Notes under the pieces: generated by a model
Databases searched by the model: none
Seen by the model: only the letters and a program-made list of their open reading frames with translations
What the model was told of the DNA's origin: nothing
Assembly: GCA_900208305.1 (NCBI GenBank)
Contig: OAPG01000006.1
Location: 868,001-932,000, forward strand
DNA length: 64,000 nt
Reading direction: 5' to 3'
Source of the DNA: Melanopsichium pennsylvanicum
Taxonomy: Eukaryota > Basidiomycota > Ustilaginomycetes > Ustilaginales
Shown: positions 11,101 to 19,880 of the stretch, one piece after another
How the letters are laid out: each line of letters starts with the position of its first letter
How positions within the stretch are numbered: the stretch's first letter is position 1
Translations under genes and position numbers: made by a program

Positions 11101-11784
11101 ATAACAGTTGCTTTGCTCCAGAAAGGTGACCGCACCCTAGCCAAGAACTACGCTGCCATCGAGCCCAAGAAGCCGCCCACAGTTGCTGCTGTTTCCAATT
11201 CCGCTGCGACGCAGCCAAAGTCTGTTGCACGTCCTTCCGCACTCTCGACGCCGAGACCACCATCCATGGCAACAACATCGACTTCGTACGAGCCTTCTCT
11301 TACCAATCATGTCAACATACAGGCGAAAAACCCCGCGCAGACTGTCAATGGCGTCCCTGCTGGCAAGCCCAGTGGCGAGAAGCGCAAGGTAATTGTGGTC
11401 GAGGATCTAAAGATGACACCGAAGAAGCCACGTATATCGAACGAGAACGACAACAACGGCAGACCTAATTTGACCGCCAGCCTGAATGGTGCTGCGCCGG
11501 TGCGTCGTAAAGACAAAGACACGCCAGCAAAAGGTCTGCCGGTGGGGAAGCTGCAAGAGCCAACTCATCAAAGTTCGCAGGGTGTCCCTACCGGTATTCC
11601 GAGAAGGCCAGTCACTCCCATAGGGTCGAGCCCAAAGGAGCGTGTACCTATTGGAATGCCTAACAGAAACGCAAGCGGCAACGGCAGCCCAAGAGGCCTC
11701 GCAGCTTTGCCACGAAGGCTAGCCAGCCCACCGAAGCCATCCAATGCAGCCCTGAACGCGCTTTTCGTCAAGAAGCGGAAGTAG
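5146..11784 (+). CDS. SEN1: SEN1-type superfamily 1 helicase
   Basis: 2212 residues, one exon, ATG at 5146. It is a UPF1/SEN1 (senataxin) family RNA/DNA helicase, known to unwind RNA-DNA hybrids and end RNA polymerase II transcription of short non-coding RNAs in the nucleus. Residues about 1-800 form the helical SEN1 N-terminal region; about 925-1230 are Ser/acidic-rich linker. The helicase core follows: Walker A G-P-P-G-T-G-K-T near 1487, D-E-A-A near 1719, Q-Y-R-M-H-P at about 1786, V-D-G-F-Q-G-Q-E near 1909 and R-R-R-L-N-V-A-L-T-R-A-K near 1940. All key residues are present, so it should be active. An A/Q/R-rich stretch around 1620-1700 matches the family's stalk/prong insertion. The tail (2010-2212) is disordered, carries four short G/R-x-P-x-G-x motifs and ends in K-K-R-K, a likely nuclear localisation signal. 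Confidence 0.95.
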   Translation: MTLTSTQTSDLQARSDLPLPLPHNLQRLLDRVRASQSDTNLFSDLLQAACDHLDSPNAKQSHFFCSTGGPCDFELQSCMLRSFSFRAKDNIQRWRTHVTSAIYSGCLECYKGFLKAKDHLRSIYLSSFPDDKLDAFFAYFDSVEEQLALDVIQKATKQTTSGDVLLNLTPHHIYAVLTLAASPHATKLNAVLKHIIKIQHLPQIQELPAGLLTLCIDEIANVRAFAAKQMLLLRPLSTEMASLGVFQQATKRIHKRYSEHATEADWSLLSILLNAAPTLAPPLTSAILSHVHDRDDRFCDVLKAYATLLKLRGPAIWTNSAIDVHSSDKGDEYPTVILSGILDNLYFTKPLFESPRTVSNPREKAVFFGWMRLHLDTLRPHTANLFSEAIKRIANFLFERMQQGHVPYESRAVAFTEAIDLILHHADEANSRHIVDLYAAPISHIALVQDAKVQESTRVAALDLISQIFERDAKTLMKALVKLSMLSNQNNIKWKERTRAQREKKPFTSVEAFFQRAARQEYPMVEICTMLWNQVYSVTSDASSKQGISILLAALARTAVCTQPSLQTHALRAPSSGTEANYDAYIARVRQSIASVLSAFRAMRRADFAERLADFGELTREEEVQQLCTADAYNLLLLNLCPDPDVYRPAQNLLRQAFTALESRADCFRILFQINHASSLRALADYLQQFINATMRLIEANELAKWMVRSFADIVNVLAGSTDGLLRPGTSWTLIGDRSTLQAVALKAPSIWRLMCESVASIFKRTPAWSTLLAREEMVAWFRDVTIFASEMVDALAVFRNVVRRAAEAPSRWTGKSGGDDAEDMESAEEEMMVHVLAQPVECATSWLRMNDEDILRETQSFILKALDHFGAEYDFPDKSKAKMLNFINEQMAIKDAAARHTLLSLDELADLKVRLDPNGGVIEISDEDDDASTASDTKTTQSSSTASPAASTSTSSRRADDVASSSRTSSGSTAPSARPKEEDDTSHWWAGVGNFGMLSNSQERRKNKLKQSKLSFAKVDPNDIIDIDKDERPEGTAKKPITLDFTRRKAAPAPHPAAPINAYRGAAARGVLSSSSASASSRTGVAKGSTGKLAQLRQELGSSRNTYRPQNVNVRQGEARWGRNHEDDVTVRAPAAVSSVTGALINKMPGRTTEAGKLAAAKKAGEAKSDTTATSSSSSESSDEESEAKGLAALRAKTDRPRISKVVQPQKRQMIVKEDLHLERARRERADAERKRILRSPPDFSALHRSILTWSYSHQGDRPPALEGKEPDYRRIQPFFSNANDYGSVLGPLLLLECWAQLRQAKEEAENSNGPNISLEVAGRSTVDQFVDVNVTIPPDLLPPTEHFNDTEIVRLKERVPAISGKQPKIVLAKVEAFKRHPQGHQLTLRCCLSGDRQGVSTALVNRSKWELKKLFSLTTLHREFAALMAAPYFDLFSDVIKARVAPKVTLTSDEVRKAMQGYQVNEPQARAILGSLATEGFSLIQGPPGTGKTKTICALIGAFVSNRKGPSTSVQAGQLQGKIGATKKILLCAPSNAAIDEVAKRARAGIRLADGKVIHPRVVRVGRDDTINIAVKDISLEFLIEQKLEGGSAFDNNRNFGAATIDPSALHAEILNLKMQREQKQIELSNARASGSQALTAQLEAEIRNLSARRLGVMSRLDEAKDKQQSQHRQREADRRRARMEILGDADVICTTLSGAGHEMLSGVAFDFETVVIDEAAQAVELSSIIPLRYGCKQCILVGDPNQLPPTVISQQAEKLGYSQSLFVRMFERSPQAVHLLSIQYRMHPEISVFPSKAFYDSKLQDGPNMAELTHQPWHKYELTRPFKFLSTKAAEQPGRMHSIINKEEANVALALYERMRADNSRENFDYRIGIVTMYKAQVFELKRTFQQRYGQDIVDRIDFNTVDGFQGQEKDIIILSCVRSAADSRSIGFLSDRRRLNVALTRAKSNLFIIGNAEHLRRGDAIWESLVSTAEQRGAVQPITVALLQKGDRTLAKNYAAIEPKKPPTVAAVSNSAATQPKSVARPSALSTPRPPSMATTSTSYEPSLTNHVNIQAKNPAQTVNGVPAGKPSGEKRKVIVVEDLKMTPKKPRISNENDNNGRPNLTASLNGAAPVRRKDKDTPAKGLPVGKLQEPTHQSSQGVPTGIPRRPVTPIGSSPKERVPIGMPNRNASGNGSPRGLAALPRRLASPPKPSNAALNALFVKKRK

Positions 11785-12446
11785 TCACGGTCACCACACT
11801 GAATAAGCCATCCTTGAGGTTTCCAATCATTGATCATTCACTTTTCCTCTGCATCTCATCTTATCGCAAGCAATGAACGAACCACATTTGTATTGTAGCA
11901 TTTCACATCACAAACGCACACATATATTCTCGCATGAGCATGCGCGTTGATCGATCCATTCAATCCATCAGAATGCATAGAGTAGAAAGCAGAGGATATG
12001 ATATCAAGGGGGTAAGTCAGTCTGCTTCCAAACGAAATGGTGAGTGAGTGTAGATTGCAAGCCGAAATACGAGGACTGCCGCGCCAATTCCGCGGGCGGA
12101 TGATTTTTGGCCTCGTTTCGCCACGGCATCTCATGCATCCTGCTTGCTTCTTCCGTACCATGATTCACGTTCGAACCTTTGCTTCTGCTTGCCATTCACC
12201 TTCTCTCGCCTCCTCTTAACAGTTCGACGCTACCTATTCATCACACGTGGCTGCTTTGGTGTGTATCGTTGCGGCTACAAACCCTCGCCAACTCAACTTT
12301 CTCAATCCATCCAAATTACGCCGTCAGTACAATCGCAACTCTCCCGTCTTGCCGATGGCCGCCATCTATACCTAGACTCGAACGACGAATAGCTTCAAAG
12401 CACCTTCTTACGGTCGCTCCATCGTCATCATTGCGGAACGTCCAGG
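11785..12446. other. Intergenic, promoter region of the transcription factor
   Basis: 660 bases between two genes on the same strand. It holds the 3' end of SEN1 and a CT/AC-rich leader of the next gene. No further gene seen. Confidence 0.5.
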
Positions 12447-15400
12447 ATGGCAGAAAATCTGAGAGCTCTTCAACATGCAGCTTATCGATACAATTGTCAA
12501 CCGTGCAAACAGCGCAAGACCAAATGTGATCGCGTCAAACCTTGTGCTAGCTGCCATCTCAGGGGTACGCAAGACAAGTGTTACGTGGATGAACATTTTG
12601 ACGTTGTCCCATTCCCTGCTGCTAATGCGGTAGAAGGTGGAGAAGAGAGAGTGAGGAAGAAGCCTCGAGCGAGCACTGCCGCAGGATATAATTCCAGATC
12701 TAAGGCTTTACCACCACAACCACAACCGCCAATACCACCGACAGCAATGGCAACGTCAGAGTCTGCGATAGCGGATGCCGAAAGAACAGCGGAAATACAG
12801 ACACAAATAGCAGCACTTCGGAATACGATCCGCACTCTTGAAAGCTTGCTCCCCAATCTACCGTCATCCGCCCCAGCACTACCAGAGTCTACGCTGAGAT
12901 CCCTTTCGCCGTACCACCCGAGGGCACACCCGGTGTTGAGCAACAGTACGCGTCTGATATGGAGCGATGTGGCACACCTCTTTCCGCCCAAACAAGACGT
13001 CGAGCGCATCTTGTCTTACTTTCTTCGAGAGATGGTGTACATCATGATTCCCGTCCAAGAGAGACAGTTCTGGCGAGCCTGGGAGAAGCTTTGCCGACCT
13101 CAGGCCCCATCCTCTTCTTCTGCTTATAATTCTTCCTCTTCCCATCACGATGATGAACAGCCCGGGATCTCTCGCTCGATGGTCGGCAGCCTTCTCCTCT
13201 GCCTTGCCAGCACGTCCTTCCTCATCCCTCAACGCCGAGAAGAAGAGTTGGGATTGTCCAGTTCAATGGCCGAACAGCGGGATTTTTGGGTCACCTCCGC
13301 GCTTGCTCTCGTACGCTCCGGGACCATACTCAGCAACCCTTCGTCAACGACGCCTGCTTCTCAAGGCTGGTTACACTATGTCGACTTTCTGTCCGACGCC
13401 TCGCTGGATTGGTTTGGATTCCAACTACTAACTGTGCGCATCTTTGCGCTTCTCGGCATGTCGGAACTTGCCTATCTTCTAAATGGCGAGTGCTTGCGCC
13501 AGGCAATCCGCATCAATCTCTTCGACGAATCCTCACCCAAGTCCATCGAGCATTTCACTGATGACGATTCAGGCTTGACTTCGGAAGAAGTCGTTCAAGT
13601 GCGGCGCAGGATGATAGCTCAGCTGGTCGTCACAGAGACGTGGTCGTGCTTGTACTCTAGTCGTCAACCGATGATTGATGATGAAGTAGAGATGTTGCCC
13701 TTACCCAAACGAGTTGGAGACATGGGATCCATGTTCGGATGGATCGAGACGGAAGAATTGACATTCATGTTCTCTCGCTATGCTTCCAAGCTTCGACTCC
13801 TCCCAGCTCAACTCACTGCGTTGACGAATCGCAAGGCTGGGGATTGGGCAACTCAAAGGGCAAGGGATCAAGAAGCGGTATCCCGCGTATTGGATATCGA
13901 TCGAGGCTTGTGCGCGTTGTACGATCCATCTCTCCCGCAAGCTTCTCTCGGGAATCGATCCCACAGCCAGATCCTCGCCGAATTGCCCGAGCTATTGGAA
14001 CGCAACGGACAAATCGGAATGAGCGACAAGCAGCTCAATCAGATGCACAGAGACTTCGCCGAGGCCCTGGTCTTGTCAAGTTCGTGGCTGAGCCTAAGAT
14101 GTTTGGCTACGAGCAATTTGATGTTTTTACCGTGGGTGCAGGATGCGAGACAAAGGTACGATGCTTTGAATCTGGCAAGGAGGTTGATCGAGCTGTTGAG
14201 TGGAATTTGGATGATGGCTAGTAATCCGTATGTTCCGTTCAGCTCCAGCTGGATCTCGAGACATCTTTTCTTGGCTTGTACGGTGCTGAGCGTGCCCATC
14301 CTTGGGCAGGAACCTGCGATACCTGCTAGTAATAGTGCGCGTCCCCCAACTGATCCGCGCAACCCGACTGATGCTGGTCGTGGGAGATACGGCGATGATA
14401 CAAGCCCGCAAAATGGTACCGAAGCGCCATGTGCCTCACAAAAGAGAGACTTTGCACCATCTCGAATGCAGAAACAGCAATTTTTCTCGACGCTTTCCTC
14501 CATCACGTCCAAACACCTCGATTCGAGCTCTTCCGTACCCGCTTCTTCGAGCGTCGACCTGGACTGGTTCTCGGGTAAACTTGTCGAGATAGCATCTCTC
14601 TTCTCCAATTTGGCCGAGAGGGGTGATCAGACGGCGGGGGTGAATATGAAGCTGATTCACGCCTTGTTGAATTCGAGGGCGGAGTTGAGGGATCGGGTGT
14701 TGGACAAGCTGGGACAGAAACGCACTGGTGGAGTTGTGATTGAGGTTGGTGGAAAGAGTGACAGGGATTTGGCAGCGGATCAGGAAGGAGGTGGAGGGAT
14801 GGGTAGGATTGAGAGTCAGAGAGATTTGACTAGTTTCGTTATGGCCGCATCGGCTGGTAAGAGTTCGCCTACTTCGAACAATGGGGCGAGTCCTGTTTCT
14901 GTGGGTAGTCCTGTTGGATATCGGGCCAAAGGTAGGGGTGGCGGAGTCACGTCAATAAGCAGTGGAGGTAGTGGTGGGGCAAGTAGGAGGGAGGTATTGT
15001 CGAGAGAAAAAGATGCCAGAGTCAGTAGCCCCTCATTGCATGATCTGGCTAATGCAGTCGACACTTATACCAGTACGAATAACGCTACCACCACAAGACA
15101 TACTGCTAACGGCTACCAAGCGCTCCCACACCAAGTCAATGCAGCATCACCTGCATATTTGCCCCAAACCTTCTCTCCACAGCTACCGCACGTTTCAAAG
15201 ACGTACCCACCACCACCACCTAGTTCGCACCATCACCCCAATTATCAAGAACAGACTCAGAATTCGGATGCTTATGCTGTCAACCATGATCAAGATCCTC
15301 ATTACACAAGTGGTGGTGATGGCGTAAAATCGGGAACGACTCCAAATCCTGGCACAGACCGTGGAACTGCTTGGGATTGGAACGTCAATGCTACTTTGGT

Positions 15401-15530
15401 AGATAAAAACGCAACACCTCTACCGCTTGTAATCGCCGGTGGTGGTACAGACATTTTGACAAACGTTCCACTTTTGCTCGACACTCAGGATTGGTTAGCT
15501 ATCTTGGACGGTGTCGATATACCTTTATAA
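12447..15530 (+). CDS. Zn2Cys6 fungal transcription factor
   Basis: 1027 residues, one exon, ATG at 12447. An N-terminal binuclear zinc cluster is complete: Cys17, Cys20, Cys27, Cys33, Cys36 and Cys45, spaced C-x2-C-x6-C-x5-C-x2-C-x8-C, with the basic stretch K-Q-R-K-T-K between the second and third cysteines. This is the DNA-binding domain of Gal4-type regulators. A short heptad-like segment (A-E-I-Q-T-Q-I-A-A-L-R-N-T-I-R-T-L) near residues 114-131 is a likely dimerisation coiled coil. The middle (about 190-620) looks like the fungal-specific regulatory domain, with the usual helices around L-L-L-C-L-A-S-T and W-S-C-L-Y-S-S-R. Residues 780-1000 are Gly/Ser/Pro/His-rich and probably disordered. 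The target genes cannot be told from the sequence; neighbours give no pathway hint. Confidence 0.88.
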   Translation: MAENLRALQHAAYRYNCQPCKQRKTKCDRVKPCASCHLRGTQDKCYVDEHFDVVPFPAANAVEGGEERVRKKPRASTAAGYNSRSKALPPQPQPPIPPTAMATSESAIADAERTAEIQTQIAALRNTIRTLESLLPNLPSSAPALPESTLRSLSPYHPRAHPVLSNSTRLIWSDVAHLFPPKQDVERILSYFLREMVYIMIPVQERQFWRAWEKLCRPQAPSSSSAYNSSSSHHDDEQPGISRSMVGSLLLCLASTSFLIPQRREEELGLSSSMAEQRDFWVTSALALVRSGTILSNPSSTTPASQGWLHYVDFLSDASLDWFGFQLLTVRIFALLGMSELAYLLNGECLRQAIRINLFDESSPKSIEHFTDDDSGLTSEEVVQVRRRMIAQLVVTETWSCLYSSRQPMIDDEVEMLPLPKRVGDMGSMFGWIETEELTFMFSRYASKLRLLPAQLTALTNRKAGDWATQRARDQEAVSRVLDIDRGLCALYDPSLPQASLGNRSHSQILAELPELLERNGQIGMSDKQLNQMHRDFAEALVLSSSWLSLRCLATSNLMFLPWVQDARQRYDALNLARRLIELLSGIWMMASNPYVPFSSSWISRHLFLACTVLSVPILGQEPAIPASNSARPPTDPRNPTDAGRGRYGDDTSPQNGTEAPCASQKRDFAPSRMQKQQFFSTLSSITSKHLDSSSSVPASSSVDLDWFSGKLVEIASLFSNLAERGDQTAGVNMKLIHALLNSRAELRDRVLDKLGQKRTGGVVIEVGGKSDRDLAADQEGGGGMGRIESQRDLTSFVMAASAGKSSPTSNNGASPVSVGSPVGYRAKGRGGGVTSISSGGSGGASRREVLSREKDARVSSPSLHDLANAVDTYTSTNNATTTRHTANGYQALPHQVNAASPAYLPQTFSPQLPHVSKTYPPPPPSSHHHPNYQEQTQNSDAYAVNHDQDPHYTSGGDGVKSGTTPNPGTDRGTAWDWNVNATLVDKNATPLPLVIAGGGTDILTNVPLLLDTQDWLAILDGVDIPL

Positions 15531-15770
15531 CATTACTCATCCCCTTGCCCTTTTTTTTTCCTTCACACATTTTCATATTCGTGCAACAGTACGTACAATA
15601 TGTGCGTTTGTGTTTAGTATATATATATATATATTTTTAGCATGCTCCATTTCCATATTCATGCAACAGTACGTACGGTATGTGCGTTTGTGTTTATTAT
15701 ATATATATATATTTAGCATGCTCCATTTCCATATTCATCCAACAGTACGTACGGTATGTGCGTTTGTGTT

Positions 15771-15809
<39 letters not shown>

Positions 15810-16116
15810 AACATGCTTTGTAACACATTCGAAAAAAACAACTTCTGTACCCAAAAAAAAAGGGGGTACATCAAATCAGAATCGTGTCCCCCGTCTCGAA
15901 TCTCATGAATGAAACGTACAACAACATCTCATCCATTCCCATAACGCTCTCAAAGGAAAAAAAAATTTTGTCTACCCCGGATTAACCACATGATTAAAAC
16001 TTGCCGATTCGAACAAGAACACGGAAGCCAAATCGAATAACGCTCTTTACTAAACCTTGAGAAAAATAAATACACGAATTGAATCAGATTTTGTGCCGAT
16101 TTATGCTTGAGCGAAT
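15531..16116. other. Intergenic between convergent genes
   Basis: Shared 3' region of the transcription factor (+) and the V-ATPase subunit (-). It contains the TA-rich minisatellite described separately and A-rich tracts near 15850 and 15957. No gene seen. Confidence 0.6.
15565..15820. repeat. Three-copy minisatellite with TA arrays
   Basis: Three tandem units of roughly 77-97 bases. Each has a conserved part (CATTTCCATATTCATGCAAC, then AGTACGTACGGTATGTGCG, then TTTGTGTTTATTA), a TA array of differing length (about 10-17 TA units) and TTTAGCATGCTC. The first unit starts about 35 bases after the stop codon of the transcription factor, so the array lies in its 3' UTR. Confidence 0.9.
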
Positions 16117-17187
16117 TTAAAGAGGAGGGATAAAATCACTAATCCTATCTCTGGCATTCTGAGCAATGCACTCTGCAATCCAAGTGATACTCCTAATCTC
16201 CTGCTCCTTCAACTTTAACCATGCATAAAAAATACCAAACTGAAACTGGGTGATGGTCAAGATCCTATTCATCTGAACTTCGAGTTTAAACATCTTGTCC
16301 TCCAACATATCGGCGTTTGCCTCGCCACCACTTGCGTTGCCCGCACCGCCAGCGTTCGAATCGAAGAAGCAGCGGTATTCTGGAATGTTGTCGCATACGG
16401 CTTTAACCTGATCCAACTCGTCTGCTTTGGCAAGAACGTTGTTGCCCGCGGGGAAAAGCTTGCCGATGGAGGGGAAGAGTCGAGCGCGATCCTCCTTTGA
16501 CAATGAGGTGCCAAACGAGTTGATTGTGATGTTAATGGTTCGACGGTCTGCCTCAAAGGAGAGGAGTTCAGACATGGTTTCCGATGTGGTACCACCCAGA
16601 GACTGGCAGAAGGAGTTGAAATCTTCCAAGTAGGCCTTGTAGAGAGTGTTGCGGATGATTTCAATGTTCAAGTCGTCCAAATCCGAGGCCGAGATGCAGT
16701 CCCTAAAGTATGGTGCGAGTGGAGTTTCGACGAGGACAGAGTTGTAAAGTTCCTCGACTGTTGATGCGACGCAGAGGGCAGGCATAGTGTCGAAGACTCC
16801 CAAGGGATGACAACGTTCGAGCAACTCATGTGTGTCTCGTTCGTGAAGAGTGCCAGTGATGAGGAGGATAACGTTGTCGATCATGTATGCGTAAGTCATG
16901 TAGTCCAAGAACTTGGAGAGGGGTTGGGTAGCATTTGTACGGAGATACTCGAATTCGGCCACAAGTTTGCGGGTTGCCTTTTCGGCAATGGTGGAAGTAG
17001 AGATGGGCGAAGGTTCGTTCTGAAGGAAATTGCCATAGTCGGTGGCCTGCAATTGCATCTTAAAGTCATCGAGAGTTTCACATTGTGTGAGAGACTGGTA
17101 GTGATTGGCGGTGAGAAGCGAAGAGCGGTAGCCGCGGACGACGCCTTCAAGGTAGCCGTGATCGACATTGAATGAGATCATCTCCAT
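16117..17187 (-). CDS. VMA6: V-type proton ATPase subunit d
   Basis: 356 residues from the ATG at 17185-17187; upstream codons in frame reach only a TTG. The start M-E-M-I-S-F-N-V-D-H-G-Y-L-E-G matches the highly conserved N-terminus of V-ATPase subunit d, which settles the start. The length is that of the family (about 345-360). Conserved segments include D-Y-M-T-Y-A-Y-M-I-D-N-V, H-P-L-G-V-F and the C-terminal F-x-F-G-I-F-Y-A-W-L-K-L-K-E-Q-E-I-R-S. Subunit d couples the central rotor stalk of the V1 sector to the membrane c-ring and is needed for acidification of vacuoles and endosomes. There is a short Gly/Asn/Ala insertion near residue 280. No intron is needed. It lies downstream of the branched-chain aminotransferase gene on the same strand. 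Confidence 0.95.
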   Translation of the reverse strand: MEMISFNVDHGYLEGVVRGYRSSLLTANHYQSLTQCETLDDFKMQLQATDYGNFLQNEPSPISTSTIAEKATRKLVAEFEYLRTNATQPLSKFLDYMTYAYMIDNVILLITGTLHERDTHELLERCHPLGVFDTMPALCVASTVEELYNSVLVETPLAPYFRDCISASDLDDLNIEIIRNTLYKAYLEDFNSFCQSLGGTTSETMSELLSFEADRRTINITINSFGTSLSKEDRARLFPSIGKLFPAGNNVLAKADELDQVKAVCDNIPEYRCFFDSNAGGAGNASGGEANADMLEDKMFKLEVQMNRILTITQFQFGIFYAWLKLKEQEIRSITWIAECIAQNARDRISDFIPPL

Positions 17188-17881
17188 GGTGGGCAGAAAA
17201 AACCTTTGCACTCTTCGCAAGCGTTATGCTTGAAGGATTTGATTGAGGAAGTAAGCGCTGAGAAGCGTCTTGCACTGAATGAATCAAGAAAACGGTGGTG
17301 GTGGTGGTGGTGGTGATGATGATGGCAAGTTTGTCGGAAAGCCCGCAGTGGCTGTGCTGTGGGCTGATGCAGTGCTGATTTGCTCGCAAGTAGTGTGTCG
17401 GAATGAATTGCGAGAAATGTGAGGATGAATAGATGGAGAAATGCGAGTGTAAAGTTGAGAATCAAAGAACAAGTCAAGAATAAAGCTAGACACAGTGGAA
17501 AGAGTGAGGCAATGTTGGAGTGTGTGTGATGTGATGGCTTTAAGGTGCTGTAGTGTTGATTGAAGCTGCTGACTTGACTGTGCAACTTCCCAGCTTGGAC
17601 GTGGTCCAGGCGCATTTTCAAAATGTGTGTTTGAGTGGGTGGCACAAGCACGCAGTTCCAATGGTGCAGCGCTCGCAGCGGCAGTTCAAAATCCTTACCT
17701 TCCTTTCGCATCACGTGCAAACAAGATCTCATGACTCTAACATTAAGAAATGGCGCGATAAACTTGTTCCTCACACTCTGTGCACAACACAAGCTCGCCC
17801 AGTGACGACTCAAAGCCAGGCATCTGCAATGTCGATATTGTCGCTTCTACGATTACTTATGTATCGCATTGATCATGTCGT
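17188..17881. other. Intergenic, V-ATPase promoter region
   Basis: About 690 bases. A short (GGT)n/(GAT)n tract lies at about 17294-17325 in the presumed 5' leader of the V-ATPase gene. No gene seen. Confidence 0.5.
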
Positions 17882-19286
17882 CTAGGCTCGGAGGTTGGCA
17901 TCCTCAGCAACGATACCCTCTTCAGGCCACAGCCAGCCAAACTTGTCTTGCTGATCACCGCACTGGTACGACGTCACTGTTTCAAGCACAAATTTCGGAT
18001 CAGATGTCAGCTCTCAACAATTTGTCAACCAATTTTTTGCGGCACAATCTCCAGTGAAAACTCACACTCATCAAAGAGCCTCTGAGAGCACTCGCCCGCA
18101 GTCTTGCCATCTCCAAAGTCGATACGAATCACCTTGTTGTCAGCAGGGAAGGTGTACTTGGGGCCCTCCGGTGAGAGCTTTTCGTGTTGCAATTCAGGCT
18201 TGTGCGAATTGTACGATATGGATCGCACGGGTGTGATGCCCTGTTGATTGTTGGCAGAAATGCAGAATGAAGGCAGACGGATCAGCGTTGGGATTCAGTA
18301 TCTGGTTGTCTCAATCTCGGTGCTAGTAAGGGAAATGTGTGTGTGTATATGTGTGTGCTTACTGCTGCAGTACCAGCCGCCATGAACTCGGCAAACTTGT
18401 TGTCCTTGATCTCTTCGAATGCAACCTGTCGCAGATCCACCTTCCAGCCGCAGAGCTTCTCTGCAATTTCGACCACACTGAGCTTTGTGACGGACCTCAG
18501 GATGGAAGTGCTCTCTGGCACGACGAGTGTGATTTGGTCACCCTCCTTCTGGACAGCGAGTGCGTTGGATGTTGAGAATTCGTCAACGTAAGTGTGTGTG
18601 GCCGAGTCGAGATGCAGTGTGATGGGGTAGCCTTGCTTCTTGGCGGCAGCGGTTGGACCAAACACGGGGGCATAGTTACCGCCAAGCTTGGTGTGTCCAG
18701 TTCCCATGGGAGCGGTTCGGTCAAATGTGTCGAGCACAAAGCCATCGACGGCGGGAATATCGGCGCCGCTGCCATAGAGCGAGCCCACAGGTGTGACCCA
18801 GACAATGAAGGTGAACTCATCAGGGCTACCGAGAATGAGCATGGGACCAGTAGCGAGGAGGAGAGGGCGAATGTAGAGTGCACCACCTGAAGCATTCTTC
18901 TTGTAAGGTGGAACGTATTCGAGGTTGATTGCAACGGCCACCTTGATGGCTTCAAGGAAGAGATGCTGAGGCAGTTCGGGCATGGATGCCATGCGAGCAC
19001 TGAGGTTCATACGATTCCAGTTTTGGTGAGGACGGAAGACACGGACAGAGCCAGTAGAGTTACGGAAAGCCTTGATGCCTTCGAAAGCCTGCTGACCGTA
19101 ATTGAGGCAGGGCGCAGCAGCGTGCACATTGAGATGAGTATCCTTACTGATCTCAACGTTGCCCCACTTGCCGTCTTTGTAGGTGACTTTGACCATACCA
19201 TTCACATCGCGCTCCTTGAAGCCAAGCTTTGCCCAATCAACCGATTGTGATGGCGCTGTGGCGATGCGTCCGTTTGAAGTCGACAT
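17882..19286 (-). CDS. Branched-chain amino-acid aminotransferase, three exons
   Basis: Three exons on the minus strand: 19286-18363, 18240-18066 and 17976-17882, giving 397 residues. Introns are 18362-18241 (GTAAGC...CAACAG) and 18065-17977 (GTGAGT...AAACAG). The joins restore G-T-A-A/G-I-T-P-V-R-S-I-S-Y and F-D-E-L-T-S-Y-Q-C-G-D-Q-Q-D-K-F-G-W, as expected for the family. The enzyme moves the amino group between leucine, isoleucine or valine and 2-oxoglutarate using pyridoxal phosphate. The cofactor lysine is probably Lys200 in T-K-L-G-G-N-Y-A. Other family marks are Y-G-Q-Q-A-F-E-G-I-K-A-F and Y-I-R-P-L-L-L-A-T. The only in-frame ATG near the front is at 19286, and the N-terminus is not an obvious mitochondrial presequence, so a cytosolic form is suggested. 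It is transcribed divergently from the TRS65-like gene. Confidence 0.93.
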
Positions 19287-19744
19287 GATAATAATGTGCG
19301 TGCGTAAGGACGTATGTGTTTGTATGTTTGGGTGGATGGCTGAAGTCAAGATGTGGATTATATATATATATATATATATGCCTTATTTGGCTTGTCTGTG
19401 AAACTAAAACGGTGCTTTGAGAAGAGTTTGGTGCTTTCGGAAGATTCATTAACCCACCAAACGAGGGTTTGAATGATTTGTGTGATCTCAGAACAAGATG
19501 CAAAAAGTGACTCGGATGTGGGCGATAAGCGATAAATAATTTCTTTAATAATAGTAAGCTCACTCCTAAATCGTCCTATTTCGGTCTTTGTTCCGAAAAT
19601 TACGCTCAGGCCAATCTTGTACCATTTCACCTTTCCCCCACACTCCCCACACACATATCATTTCACATAGTCGCACCAAAAAAAAGTAACAGAATACGGT
19701 AAATATGAAAAGCTGAAACGTATGCACTCACTAATTGCATGCTG

Positions 19745-19796
<52 letters not shown>

Positions 19797-19880
19797 TCTC
19801 AATCTTCCTACATTCCATCTCTTCTAGGTCGTGCTAGCGCAGCGGTACATTTGGTTGCTGCTGTTTACACTCTCGCTGAC
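19287..19880. promoter_or_regulatory. Divergent promoter region with TA and CT microsatellites
   Basis: About 590 bases separate the start codons of the aminotransferase (-) and the TRS65-like gene (+), so both promoters lie here. A (TA)n tract at 19359-19379 is about 75 bases upstream of the aminotransferase start, and a (CT)n tract at 19747-19793 is about 90 bases upstream of the other start. Both are natural nucleosome-poor or leader elements, but a regulatory role is inference. Confidence 0.5.
19747..19793. repeat. (CT)n microsatellite
   Basis: About 23 CT units in the leader or promoter of the plus-strand gene starting at 19881. Confidence 0.95.

Noticed and set aside
15511..15912. 133-codon open frame with repeated hydrophobic segments
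   Set aside because: It is a translation of the TA-rich minisatellite overlapping the end of the transcription-factor gene.
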